Assembly: GCA_018384465.1 (NCBI GenBank)
Contig: JAHAYQ010000086.1
Coordinates: forward strand, 1 to 6,945
Length of the DNA stretch: 6,945 bases
DNA from: Myroides sp.
GTDB taxonomy: Bacteria; Bacteroidota; Bacteroidia; Flavobacteriales; Flavobacteriaceae
Direction: 5' to 3'
Under the pieces are notes generated by a model. It saw only the letters and a program-made list of their open reading frames with translations, searched no databases and was not told the origin of the DNA. This document shows, one piece after another, positions 1-5,746 of this stretch (position 1 is its first letter; every line of letters begins with the position of its first letter). A program made the position numbers and the translations under genes.

Positions 1-524
1 TCGGTCATGTCTTGAATAGAGTAAATTGCAACTCCTGTAATTGCCATTTCATCTAAGATATCAATCATATCGGTATAAGTTGCGTCATCAGTTGCTTTGA
101 TAAGCACTACTATACCATCTTTTCCCTCTTCACCTCTTGCTTTAAGATTTGCCATCTTTTGCAAAATCACTTGTCTTATCCCATCTTTACCATAAGAAGA
201 ATCTGTTGGTCCAACTCCTTGATAAGGCGCATCGAACATACCCATATAATATTTTAACGAGCGGTCTTTACCTATTAAAATAGTCATGGTTTTCGATTCT
301 TTTGCCTCTTGTCTTTCAGTTGGATCTTTTTCATCTAACTTATCAGGCATGGTTAAGTCCATAGACTGAGGTTTAGATAAAGAGGTGGTTAACATAAAGA
401 ACGTAATCAATAAGAATGCCAAATCTACCATCGCCGTTAAATCAACGCCGGCATTTTGTTTTTTACTTCTTACTTTTCTACCGCCTTTTTTGCCACTGTC
501 ACCTCCAGTATTTAATTCTGCCAT
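1..524 (-). CDS. exbD: ExbD/TolR biopolymer transport protein (second copy), C-terminus cut by window edge
   Basis: This is an inner-membrane component of an ExbB-ExbD proton motor that energises TonB-dependent outer-membrane transport. 174 codons are visible and the frame is open to the left edge, so the C-terminus is missing. The N-terminus is a basic, glycine-rich cytoplasmic tail (residues 1-25). A single membrane segment follows at about 29-48, read as DLTAMVDLAFLLITFF. Asp33 sits where the family's proton-carrying aspartate lies (ExbD Asp25 in E. coli). The rest is periplasmic; residues 138-170 (IVVLIKATDDATYTDMIDIL) match the conserved end of the ExbD domain, whose usual form is an xxKAD...Y motif followed by a helix. 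Between them, about 85-135 is longer than in proteobacterial ExbD. The start is the ATG at 524-522, 23 bases after the stop of the upstream exbD, so the two are surely co-transcribed. Family assignment is firm; the transported substrate is unknown. Confidence 0.93.
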   Translation of the reverse strand, partial: MAELNTGGDSGKKGGRKVRSKKQNAGVDLTAMVDLAFLLITFFMLTTSLSKPQSMDLTMPDKLDEKDPTERQEAKESKTMTILIGKDRSLKYYMGMFDAPYQGVGPTDSSYGKDGIRQVILQKMANLKARGEEGKDGIVVLIKATDDATYTDMIDILDEMAITGVAIYSIQDMT

Positions 525-547
525 TTTTTTATACTAATTTTTAGTGA

Positions 548-1159
548 TTAAAAATCGTCAGTTCTTAAACCTGTAACAAGGTAAAAGCGGTTTTGACGTT
601 GTTGTTGTAATATATCCATTATCTCTTTAATCGTGCCGAATTGTTCATTTGCATCACCTTTGATAGCAACTTTAAGGAACGATTCTTTACGTTGCCAAGA
701 CGATTGACGAGATATTTCAACCCATTTTGACAATTGGTTGTTTAAAGAATCTTGATACGGAATACCCGGATGCAATTCTTTTCTCATACGTTCGCTTGGT
801 GGAACAGCTAATAATTTCTTCATTTCGCGAATATCCACACCAAAGTTTTCTATTCCTGCAAAAGTATTTTCTTCTTCTGCGGTAAACTCAATGTTATATT
901 CTTTCCCCATTCTTCTCAGTGCATCAATACGATCTTCACGACCAGCCAAACCAATAAAAACATTTTCTTGTCCTACGGTAATTGTTAAAATATCATCAGT
1001 AGGAATTTTAGTTTCTTTTGTTGACGCAGGTAAATCAACCGGATACACTTCTGGTGTTTTTGCTGTAGAGGTTAAAACGAAGAATGTTAGCAATAAGAAT
1101 GATACGTCACACATAGCGGTCATATCAATTCTTGTACTTGATTTTTTCATTTTTGCCAT
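548..1159 (-). CDS. exbD: ExbD/TolR biopolymer transport protein (first copy), with extended periplasmic region
   Basis: A second ExbD-family subunit of the same proton motor, 203 residues, against roughly 140 in E. coli ExbD. A short basic N-terminus (KMKKSSTR) leads into one membrane helix at about 14-32, read as MTAMCDVSFLLLTFFVL, with the expected membrane aspartate at Asp18. The conserved periplasmic end is at 161-185 (FLKVAIKGDANEQFGTIKEI). The extra length lies at about 70-160 and is charged (AEEE, RKEL), with no visible membrane segment. It differs clearly from the downstream ExbD, so the pair is an old duplication and not a recent copy; the motor may contain both. The start at 1159 follows a purine-rich AAAAAAGAAGAAAGA stretch; Met4 is a possible alternative. 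It lies 61 bases after the exbB stop, in the same operon. Confidence 0.94.
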   Translation of the reverse strand: MAKMKKSSTRIDMTAMCDVSFLLLTFFVLTSTAKTPEVYPVDLPASTKETKIPTDDILTITVGQENVFIGLAGREDRIDALRRMGKEYNIEFTAEEENTFAGIENFGVDIREMKKLLAVPPSERMRKELHPGIPYQDSLNNQLSKWVEISRQSSWQRKESFLKVAIKGDANEQFGTIKEIMDILQQQRQNRFYLVTGLRTDDF

Positions 1160-1220
1160 ATTCTTTCTTCTTTTTTAACCAGAAATCAATCTGGAATTAT
1201 ACAATGTTACCTTACACTAC
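1160..1220 (-). other. exbB-exbD intercistronic gap with small hairpin
   Basis: This gap holds a short inverted repeat, CCAGA (1179-1183) and TCTGG (1190-1194), with a 6-base loop. On the minus strand it lies just ahead of the purine-rich leader of exbD. No T-run follows on that strand, so it is not a typical terminator. It could affect mRNA stability or the ratio of ExbB to ExbD, but a 5-bp stem is also within chance. Confidence 0.25.
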
Positions 1221-2036
1221 TTAATTATTGTGTCTTCTGTAAGATTGTGTAATTGCAAATCCTGCCTCATCAATGAAATGAGTTAACTTATCGATCTTAG
1301 TTGTAAAAATATTATAGAATACGATAGCTAATGTTGATGTACCAATACCTGATGCAGTACACATTAACGCTTCAGAAATACCTGTTGCTAATGCTGATGA
1401 ATCTGGCGCACCTGCAGTTGACAAAGCCGAGAATGCTTTAATCATACCTGTTACTGTACCTAATAAACCAACTAATGTACCAATTGATACTAAAGTTGCT
1501 AAAATGATCATGTTTTTTTCTAACATTGGCATTTCTAACACAGTAGCTTCTTCAATTTCTTTTTGAATAGTTTCTGTTGCTTTGTCTGTATCAAAACCTT
1601 CGCGCTTAACTTCTTTAAACTTAACTAAAGCAGCTTTAACAACGTTTGCTACAGAACCTCTTTGTTTGTCGCACTCTTCAATAGCTTCATCAATTTGATT
1701 AGCATTTACTAATGATTGAACTTTTGCAACGAAATCTTTGTTGTTACCTGTACCAGATGCTTTGCTAATTACAATCCATCTTTCAATAGCAAAAACTAAA
1801 GTCATAGTCAGCAATCCAATTAACACTCCAATAACTACCCCCCCTTTATACATCATTCCCAATAAATCGCCTGGTAGAGGATCTCCATTAGGATCTCCGT
1901 TTTGGAAACGACTTGGGTCACCTAATACGAAATGCCAGATAGTAAAACCAATTATAATACATATTACAACAGCAATTGCTGCTGCAACATTTGATAATCC
2001 TGATCCACTTGGATTTTTCTCAACTTCTTGTGTCAT
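1221..2036 (-). CDS. exbB: MotA/TolQ/ExbB proton-channel family protein
   Basis: This is the channel-forming partner of the two ExbD proteins downstream: an inner-membrane protein that conducts protons and drives the TonB system. It has 271 residues. Four hydrophobic stretches are visible, at about 15-38, 65-90, 175-203 and 218-245. The last two carry the family signature: VGLLGTVTGMIKAF at 189-202, then ISEALMCTASGIGTSTLAI at 220-238, with Thr194 and Thr227 in the places of the conserved channel threonines of ExbB (Thr148 and Thr181 in E. coli). The cytoplasmic domain between helices 2 and 3 (about 92-170) is charged and helical, as usual. The first helix and the following Gly/Asp/Pro-rich loop (NGDPNGDPLPGD, 46-57) are additional to the three-helix E. 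coli ExbB layout. Start at 2036, the first ATG after a long AT-rich leader. It heads the operon. ExbB, TolQ and related motors cannot be fully told apart by sequence; the two following exbD genes favour ExbB. Confidence 0.94.
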   Translation of the reverse strand: MTQEVEKNPSGSGLSNVAAAIAVVICIIIGFTIWHFVLGDPSRFQNGDPNGDPLPGDLLGMMYKGGVVIGVLIGLLTMTLVFAIERWIVISKASGTGNNKDFVAKVQSLVNANQIDEAIEECDKQRGSVANVVKAALVKFKEVKREGFDTDKATETIQKEIEEATVLEMPMLEKNMIILATLVSIGTLVGLLGTVTGMIKAFSALSTAGAPDSSALATGISEALMCTASGIGTSTLAIVFYNIFTTKIDKLTHFIDEAGFAITQSYRRHNN

Positions 2037-2104
2037 CTTAATAAAAAATTTAATTTAATGTTTACTCAATTTTTAAAATTACTCTTTACTCTTTTCGAGC
2101 GAAG

Positions 2105-2112
2105 CAAATTTA
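2105..2112 (-). promoter_or_regulatory. candidate -7 promoter element for the exbB-exbD-exbD operon
   Basis: Read on the minus strand this is TAAATTTG, an exact fit to the Bacteroidota -7 consensus TAnnTTTG. It would put the transcription start near 2098 and give a leader of about 60 bases before the exbB ATG. No TTG-type -33 element is visible at the usual 17-23 base spacing, where an A/T tract lies instead. The call therefore rests on one 8-base match in AT-rich DNA. Confidence 0.4.
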
Positions 2113-2299
2113 CTTTTTTAGTTCTAATAAAAAAATATTTTTTTTCGCTTCTTATTTTGAAGATTTAAAATTAACTAAAAAGAAACAATTTATTTACTTT
2201 TTAATATTTTTTTATCATCTAGTAAGGTATTAAACGCCTCAGTCTTATTTATTATTGTTTAAACCTCATTAATTTACATAACAATTTAGTAACACTAGC

Positions 2300-2334
2300 T
2301 TGTAAAAATACTTTTATTACTGACGCTAAGTTTA
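2300..2334 (+). promoter_or_regulatory. weak candidate promoter for the HerA-like ATPase gene
   Basis: TTG at 2300-2302 and TAAGTTTA at 2327-2334 resemble the Bacteroidota -33 and -7 elements, but the spacer is 24 bases (slightly long) and the -7 element misses its final G. An alternative -7 is TATCTTTA at 2335-2342, also one base off. I give it only because a promoter must exist here. Confidence 0.22.
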
Positions 2335-2363
2335 TATCTTTAGCACAAAAGAACGAATATTAA

Positions 2364-3869
2364 ATGAATTTAGAAAGATTTAAACAACAGATTAAAGAGG
2401 GCTACACCTATAAAAGCGATTTTATTACTATTGGCGGTGCTATGTTTGATGGCAAAGCAATTGCTGACCACCACATAAATATTCCTTTAAAAACTTTAAA
2501 CAGGCATGGTTTAGTTGCAGGGGCGACAGGTACGGGTAAAACAAAAACTATTCAAGTTTTATCGGAACAATTATCTAAAAAAGGAATTCCTGTTTTAATG
2601 ATGGATATTAAAGGTGATTTTAGCGGTATTGCACAAGCAGGCGAACTGAATGATTTTATTGCTAACAGACACACCCAAATGAATTTGCCCTTTGAACCGC
2701 AAGCTTTTCCTGTGGAGTTACTAACTATTTCTAAACAAAATGGCGTAAGATTAAGAGCCACCATTTCAGAATTTGGTCCGGTTTTATTATCGCGTATTCT
2801 CGACTTAAACGACACCCAATCAGGGATTATGTCCTTAATTTTTAAATATTGCGACGATCACCAACTTCCTCTTTTAGATTTAAAAGATTTAAAAAAGGTG
2901 ATACAATATATTACTAACGAAGGAAAAGCTGAAATTGAAAGTGAATACGGCAGAGTTTCGACAGCATCAACCGGTGCTATTTTACGCAAGTTGATTGAAT
3001 TGGAACAACAAGACGCTGATTTATTTTTTGGAGAAACATCGTTTGATATTCAAGATTTAATGCGAATTGATGAAAACGGAAAAGGCTATGTAAATATTTT
3101 AAGGTTAAATGATATACAAGATAAACCTAAACTGTTTTCTACTTTTATGTTGTGTTTATTGGCTGAAGTGTATAATACCATGCCTGAACAAGGAGACAGC
3201 GGGCAACCAGAATTGGTTATTTTTATTGATGAAGCCCATTTAATATTTAAAGAAGCAACTAAAGCATTGCTTGATCAAATTGAAACTATTGTAAAATTGA
3301 TCCGCTCTAAAGGAATAGGATTGTATTTTATCACTCAAAACCCTACGGATATTCCCGACGGTGTATTGGCTCAGCTTGGTTTAAAAATTCAACATGCATT
3401 GCGAGCGTTTACCGATAAAGACAGAAAGGCGATTAAATTGGCATCGGAAAACTTTCCATCAACCGAATTCTACAAAACCAACGAAATCATCACGCAATTA
3501 GGTACAGGAGAAGCATTGGTAACTGTTTTAAACGAAAAAGGAATCCCTACCCCATTAGCAGTCGGTATGATTCGGGCACCTATGAGTAGAATGGATATTT
3601 TAACTTCTAACGAAATTGATGGACTTATTCGAAAATCTACTTTGACGCATAAATACAATCAATTGATTGATAGAGACAGCGCTTACGAGATTTTAAACAG
3701 AAAAATTAGTGAAGTAAAACCTGAACCTACAACGCCAAAAACAAAAACTGCTACTAAAAGTGTAAAGAAAGAAGAAAGTTTTTTATCTAAACAAGTTATA
3801 AAAGTACTTACGAGTGCTACTTTTATTCGCGGAGCTTTTGGCGTACTAAATAAAATGTTTAAAAAATAA
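2364..3869 (+). CDS. HerA-like ATPase, YjgR/DUF853 family
   Basis: A 501-residue P-loop ATPase of the HerA/FtsK-like superfamily; the length matches E. coli YjgR (about 500). Walker A is GATGTGKT at 53-60. Walker B is LVIFIDEAH at 284-292, with Asp289 and Glu290 as metal and catalytic acids. A sensor-like FITQNPTDIP follows at 322-331, then RAFTDKDRKAI at 347-357, where an arginine-finger residue is expected. The N-terminal part (20-45) resembles the small strand domain found before Walker A in this family. The C-terminus has a low-complexity basic linker (452-472, rich in Pro/Thr/Lys) and a short amphipathic tail. HerA proteins in archaea process DNA ends with the NurA nuclease, but no nuclease gene lies next to this one, and the role of bacterial YjgR proteins is not established. 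The protein looks cytoplasmic. It is monocistronic: a divergent gene lies upstream and a convergent one downstream. The ATG at 2364 follows an A-rich leader. Confidence 0.93.
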   Translation: MNLERFKQQIKEGYTYKSDFITIGGAMFDGKAIADHHINIPLKTLNRHGLVAGATGTGKTKTIQVLSEQLSKKGIPVLMMDIKGDFSGIAQAGELNDFIANRHTQMNLPFEPQAFPVELLTISKQNGVRLRATISEFGPVLLSRILDLNDTQSGIMSLIFKYCDDHQLPLLDLKDLKKVIQYITNEGKAEIESEYGRVSTASTGAILRKLIELEQQDADLFFGETSFDIQDLMRIDENGKGYVNILRLNDIQDKPKLFSTFMLCLLAEVYNTMPEQGDSGQPELVIFIDEAHLIFKEATKALLDQIETIVKLIRSKGIGLYFITQNPTDIPDGVLAQLGLKIQHALRAFTDKDRKAIKLASENFPSTEFYKTNEIITQLGTGEALVTVLNEKGIPTPLAVGMIRAPMSRMDILTSNEIDGLIRKSTLTHKYNQLIDRDSAYEILNRKISEVKPEPTTPKTKTATKSVKKEESFLSKQVIKVLTSATFIRGAFGVLNKMFKK

Positions 3870-4025
3870 ACCATCATAAACATTCAGTTAACAGGTTTGA
3901 TTTTGAACTGAAATCCGATTTTTAAAACCACAAATTAAAGGATTTACATAAATATTTTCATAATCCTAAGAAAAGAAAGCAAAAAAAGGCAGTCTTGCAC
4001 TAAAAACGCATAGTTTTAATTAACG
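3870..4025. other. short noncoding spacer between convergent genes
   Basis: About 155 bases between the ATPase stop and the terminator hairpin. No gene or gene remnant is recognisable. It contains only weak AT-rich inverted repeats, such as AGGATT (3939-3944) and AATCCT (3962-3967) with a 17-base loop. Confidence 0.5.
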
Positions 4026-4058
4026 AATAAAACAGACTTAACGGTCTGTTTTATTTTT
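4026..4058. terminator. bidirectional intrinsic terminator overlapping the 3' end of kmo
   Basis: A perfect 12-bp stem: AATAAAACAGAC at 4026-4037 pairs with GTCTGTTTTATT at 4044-4055, with the 6-base loop TTAACG. On the plus strand TTT and further T residues follow, ending the ATPase transcript. On the minus strand the GC-containing core (CAGAC/GTCTG) is followed by TTTTATT from the other arm, so it can also end the kmo transcript. The kmo stop codon lies inside the loop (4038-4040), and one arm encodes the last kmo codons. Confidence 0.85.
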
Positions 4059-5402
4059 GTTTAATAACTCTAAAATATAATTTTCTACTTCTTTTGTTTG
4101 CCAATTTGTATGGATATTAGGCAGTTTCATTACCTCATCCATCACTGATTTTTGAAAATCGCCAATAGCTAATGCATCTTCATACGGATTTAAGCTAAAG
4201 GTAACTCTATCGTACAAAGGCAACCATTTTTCAGGATGCATCTTAGTGAACCAAGCTTCTATTTTTTTTTGTAATAAAAAATCAGAGTCGGCCGTTTTAG
4301 CACTCATTTCTATAAAATTGCGGTAAGACAATTCTGCAATAGCATCGGCATTTGGTTTCCTTATTTCTTGGTATTTTTCAAAAACCTTGTCTATATCATT
4401 TGGGTAACGATCTAATAAATCGCTTAAGGCAGTAATATCTTCAAAACCGGCATTCATTCCTTGTCCATAAAAAGGCACAATAGCATGCGCGGCATCACCT
4501 ATTAAGGCAACCTTATCTTTGTAGGTCCACGGATAACAATGAGTGGTAACCAATGACGAGGTAGGATTGGTAAAGTAATTATCTTTTAAATAGGGCAACA
4601 ATTCCTTAGTATCTGGAAAAAATTCATCAAAAAAATCATTTAATTTTTCTTCTGTATTAATTTCTTCAAACGAGTATTTTCCTTCAAAAGGCATGAATAA
4701 GGTGCAAGTAAACGATCCGTCATCGTTTGATAAGGCTATGAGCATGAATTCACCACGAGGCCAAATATGAAATGAATTTGAATCAATTCTATGTGTGCCG
4801 TTTTCATTAGGCGGAATATTTAATTCTTTATACCCAATGTTTAAAAAGTTTTGTGAATAATTAAATCGGTTTTGACGTTGCATACGATGGCGAATACGTG
4901 AAAAAGCGCCATCGGCACCTAACACCATATCAAATTGCTTTTTATCAAAAGGACCGTGTTCGTTATCACCAATAAATAAGGTAGCGGTTTCTAAATCGAT
5001 GTCCCAAATTTTATGACCAAATTCAAAATTCACTCCAGCTTCTTCTGCCAAATCAACCATTAGCCGATTTAACCCTCCGCGCGAAATAGAATAAATCGCT
5101 TCTCCATTAATACCGTACGGTTGAAAAGTAATTGATCCATCTTGTAAATGAATAGCTCGTTTATCCATTGGTATGGCAATTTTTCTTATAGCATCTCCAA
5201 TTCCCACTCGATCTAACGCATGCCAACCACGAGTAGACATTGCCAAATTAATTGATCTGCCCGAAAATTGTACTTTCCTAATATCTTCGCTTCGATCAAA
5301 AACCGTTACGTTGTAATTTTTATTTTTTAAATAGATGCCTAAAAGCGTACCAACTAAACCGGCACCTGCAATTGCAACATCTTTATTTTTTGTAAGCATC
5401 AT
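4038..5402 (-). CDS. kmo: kynurenine 3-monooxygenase (FAD-dependent)
   Basis: Converts L-kynurenine to 3-hydroxykynurenine using NADPH and O2, in tryptophan breakdown and the de novo NAD precursor route. The product is 454 residues from the chosen start. An N-terminal Rossmann motif, IAGAGLVG, binds the FAD ADP part (about 11-18). SGRSINLAMSTRG (47-59) is the characteristic KMO sequence with the substrate-binding arginine region. GADGAFSRIR (162-171) is the DG motif, and IGDAAHAIVPFYGQGMNAG (301-319) is the GD motif contacting FAD ribityl, with the KMO-type PFYGQGMNAG. IWPRGEFMLIAL (213-224) is also typical of the family. No C-terminal membrane anchor is present, as in other bacterial KMOs. 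The frame stays open up to an ATG at 5468 (476 residues). However, the extra 22 residues are hydrophobic and unlike the family, and a candidate promoter lies inside them, so I prefer the tandem ATGs at 5402 and 5399. No other kynurenine-pathway gene is visible nearby. An A9 run (complement of 4262-4270) lies within the coding sequence. Confidence 0.93.
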   Translation of the reverse strand: MMLTKNKDVAIAGAGLVGTLLGIYLKNKNYNVTVFDRSEDIRKVQFSGRSINLAMSTRGWHALDRVGIGDAIRKIAIPMDKRAIHLQDGSITFQPYGINGEAIYSISRGGLNRLMVDLAEEAGVNFEFGHKIWDIDLETATLFIGDNEHGPFDKKQFDMVLGADGAFSRIRHRMQRQNRFNYSQNFLNIGYKELNIPPNENGTHRIDSNSFHIWPRGEFMLIALSNDDGSFTCTLFMPFEGKYSFEEINTEEKLNDFFDEFFPDTKELLPYLKDNYFTNPTSSLVTTHCYPWTYKDKVALIGDAAHAIVPFYGQGMNAGFEDITALSDLLDRYPNDIDKVFEKYQEIRKPNADAIAELSYRNFIEMSAKTADSDFLLQKKIEAWFTKMHPEKWLPLYDRVTFSLNPYEDALAIGDFQKSVMDEVMKLPNIHTNWQTKEVENYILELLNKNKTDR

Positions 5403-5429
5403 TGCTTGTAATTTAAAATTGTGAGAGGT

Positions 5430-5462
5430 TAAAAGTACTAAATTGTAAGGTAGCAACCAAAA
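5430..5462 (-). promoter_or_regulatory. candidate kmo promoter
   Basis: On the minus strand TTTTG (5462-5458) and TACTTTTA (5437-5430) are separated by 20 bases, the usual spacing of the Bacteroidota -33 (TTTG) and -7 (TAnnTTTG) elements. Only the last base of the -7 differs. Transcription would start near 5423, about 20 bases before the ATG at 5402 and well after the ATG at 5468. This supports the shorter kmo reading frame. Confidence 0.42.
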
Positions 5463-5520
5463 TTTCAAAAAATTATAAAAACTAAAGTGAAAGAATATAT
5501 ATTTTTTTCTTAATTTTATA

Positions 5521-5542
5521 ATACTAATTTAAAAAATAGTAT
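5521..5542 (+). promoter_or_regulatory. small inverted repeat just before the 52-residue membrane protein gene
   Basis: ATACTA (5521-5526) and TAGTAT (5537-5542) are exact complements separated by a 10-base A/T loop, ending four bases before the ATG. It could be an operator half-site pair or a weak hairpin over the ribosome-binding region. A 6-bp AT-rich repeat may also be chance. No convincing TAnnTTTG promoter was found for this gene. Confidence 0.2.
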
Positions 5543-5545
5543 GCT

Positions 5546-5704
5546 ATGAGAGATTTAATTTGGCTTATTGCCGTAGTACTAATCATTTTATGGGCTGTGG
5601 GATATTTTGGTTTCGCAGACGCCGTAGGTAGTTTTATTCACGTTTTATTGGTGTTGGCAGTTATTGCTATTTTATACCGATTAATTACAGGTAACAGACC
5701 TTAA
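5546..5704 (+). CDS. small two-helix membrane protein, lmo0937/DUF5670-like
   Basis: A 52-residue protein beginning MRDLIWLIAVVLIILW and ending LYRLITGNRP. Two hydrophobic helices are visible, at about 4-20 and 28-45. The short hairpin between them reads GYFGFADAVGS, and the second helix starts IHVLLVLAVIAIL. A start of the form MRxLIxLIAVVLIxxW, a Gly/Phe turn, an IHxLLVxAxIAxL helix and a basic end is the pattern I know from the small 'lmo0937 family membrane protein' group. These are widespread in Bacteroidota and often linked to stress or envelope genes, with no established biochemical function. The gene lies between kmo (divergent) and the ureohydrolase (convergent), with a strong terminator four bases after its stop. 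The ATG at 5546 overlaps the end of a two-codon frame (ATG CTA TGA, 5541-5549). Confidence 0.85.
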   Translation: MRDLIWLIAVVLIILWAVGYFGFADAVGSFIHVLLVLAVIAILYRLITGNRP

Positions 5705-5708
5705 AAAT

Positions 5709-5746
5709 AAAACTCCGATGTTATAAGAAAACATCGGAGTTTTTTT
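5709..5746. terminator. strong bidirectional intrinsic terminator
   Basis: A perfect 14-bp stem: positions 5709-5722 (core ACTCCGATGTT) pair with 5730-5743 (core AACATCGGAGT), with the 7-base loop ATAAGAA. On the plus strand a T-run to 5746 follows, ending the small membrane protein transcript. On the minus strand the stem is followed by TTTTATTTTTAA, ending the ureohydrolase transcript, whose stop codon (5745-5747) touches the hairpin. Confidence 0.93.

Larger units (their letters stand above)
2037..2363. other. AT-rich divergent intergenic region between exbB and the HerA-like ATPase gene
   Basis: 327 bases with no gene; it must contain the promoters of both flanking, divergently read genes. 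No ORF with a recognisable product, tRNA or stable GC-rich RNA is visible. A 16-base perfect palindrome made only of A/T (seven A, TA, seven T) lies at 2129-2144, embedded in A and T tracts that would give bent DNA. Short imperfect complements (GAAGC near 2101 and GCTTC near 2147) flank it but are weak. Confidence 0.6.

Noticed and set aside
891..1178. Plus-strand open frame of 95 codons antisense to exbD
   Set aside because: It lies opposite a clear ExbD gene, has no family-like sequence, and its composition mirrors the coding strand.
1738..2058. Plus-strand open frame of 106 codons over the start of exbB
   Set aside because: It is antisense to the ExbB N-terminal helices and its hydrophobic runs are explained by that; no start signal.
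2037..2363. Possible small RNA or riboswitch in the divergent spacer
   Set aside because: The region is almost entirely A/T with no stable GC-containing stem and no terminator for an independent RNA.
2552..2815. Minus-strand open frame within the HerA-like ATPase gene
   Set aside because: It is antisense to the Walker A side of a well-supported gene and has no recognisable domain.
3470..3883. Two short minus-strand open frames at the end of the ATPase gene
   Set aside because: Both lie opposite the ATPase C-terminal codons, with low-complexity composition and no promoter or family match.
3939..3967. Inverted repeat AGGATT/AATCCT as a possible second terminator
   Set aside because: The stem is six mostly A/T pairs with a 17-base loop and no T-run; the hairpin at 4026 is far better.
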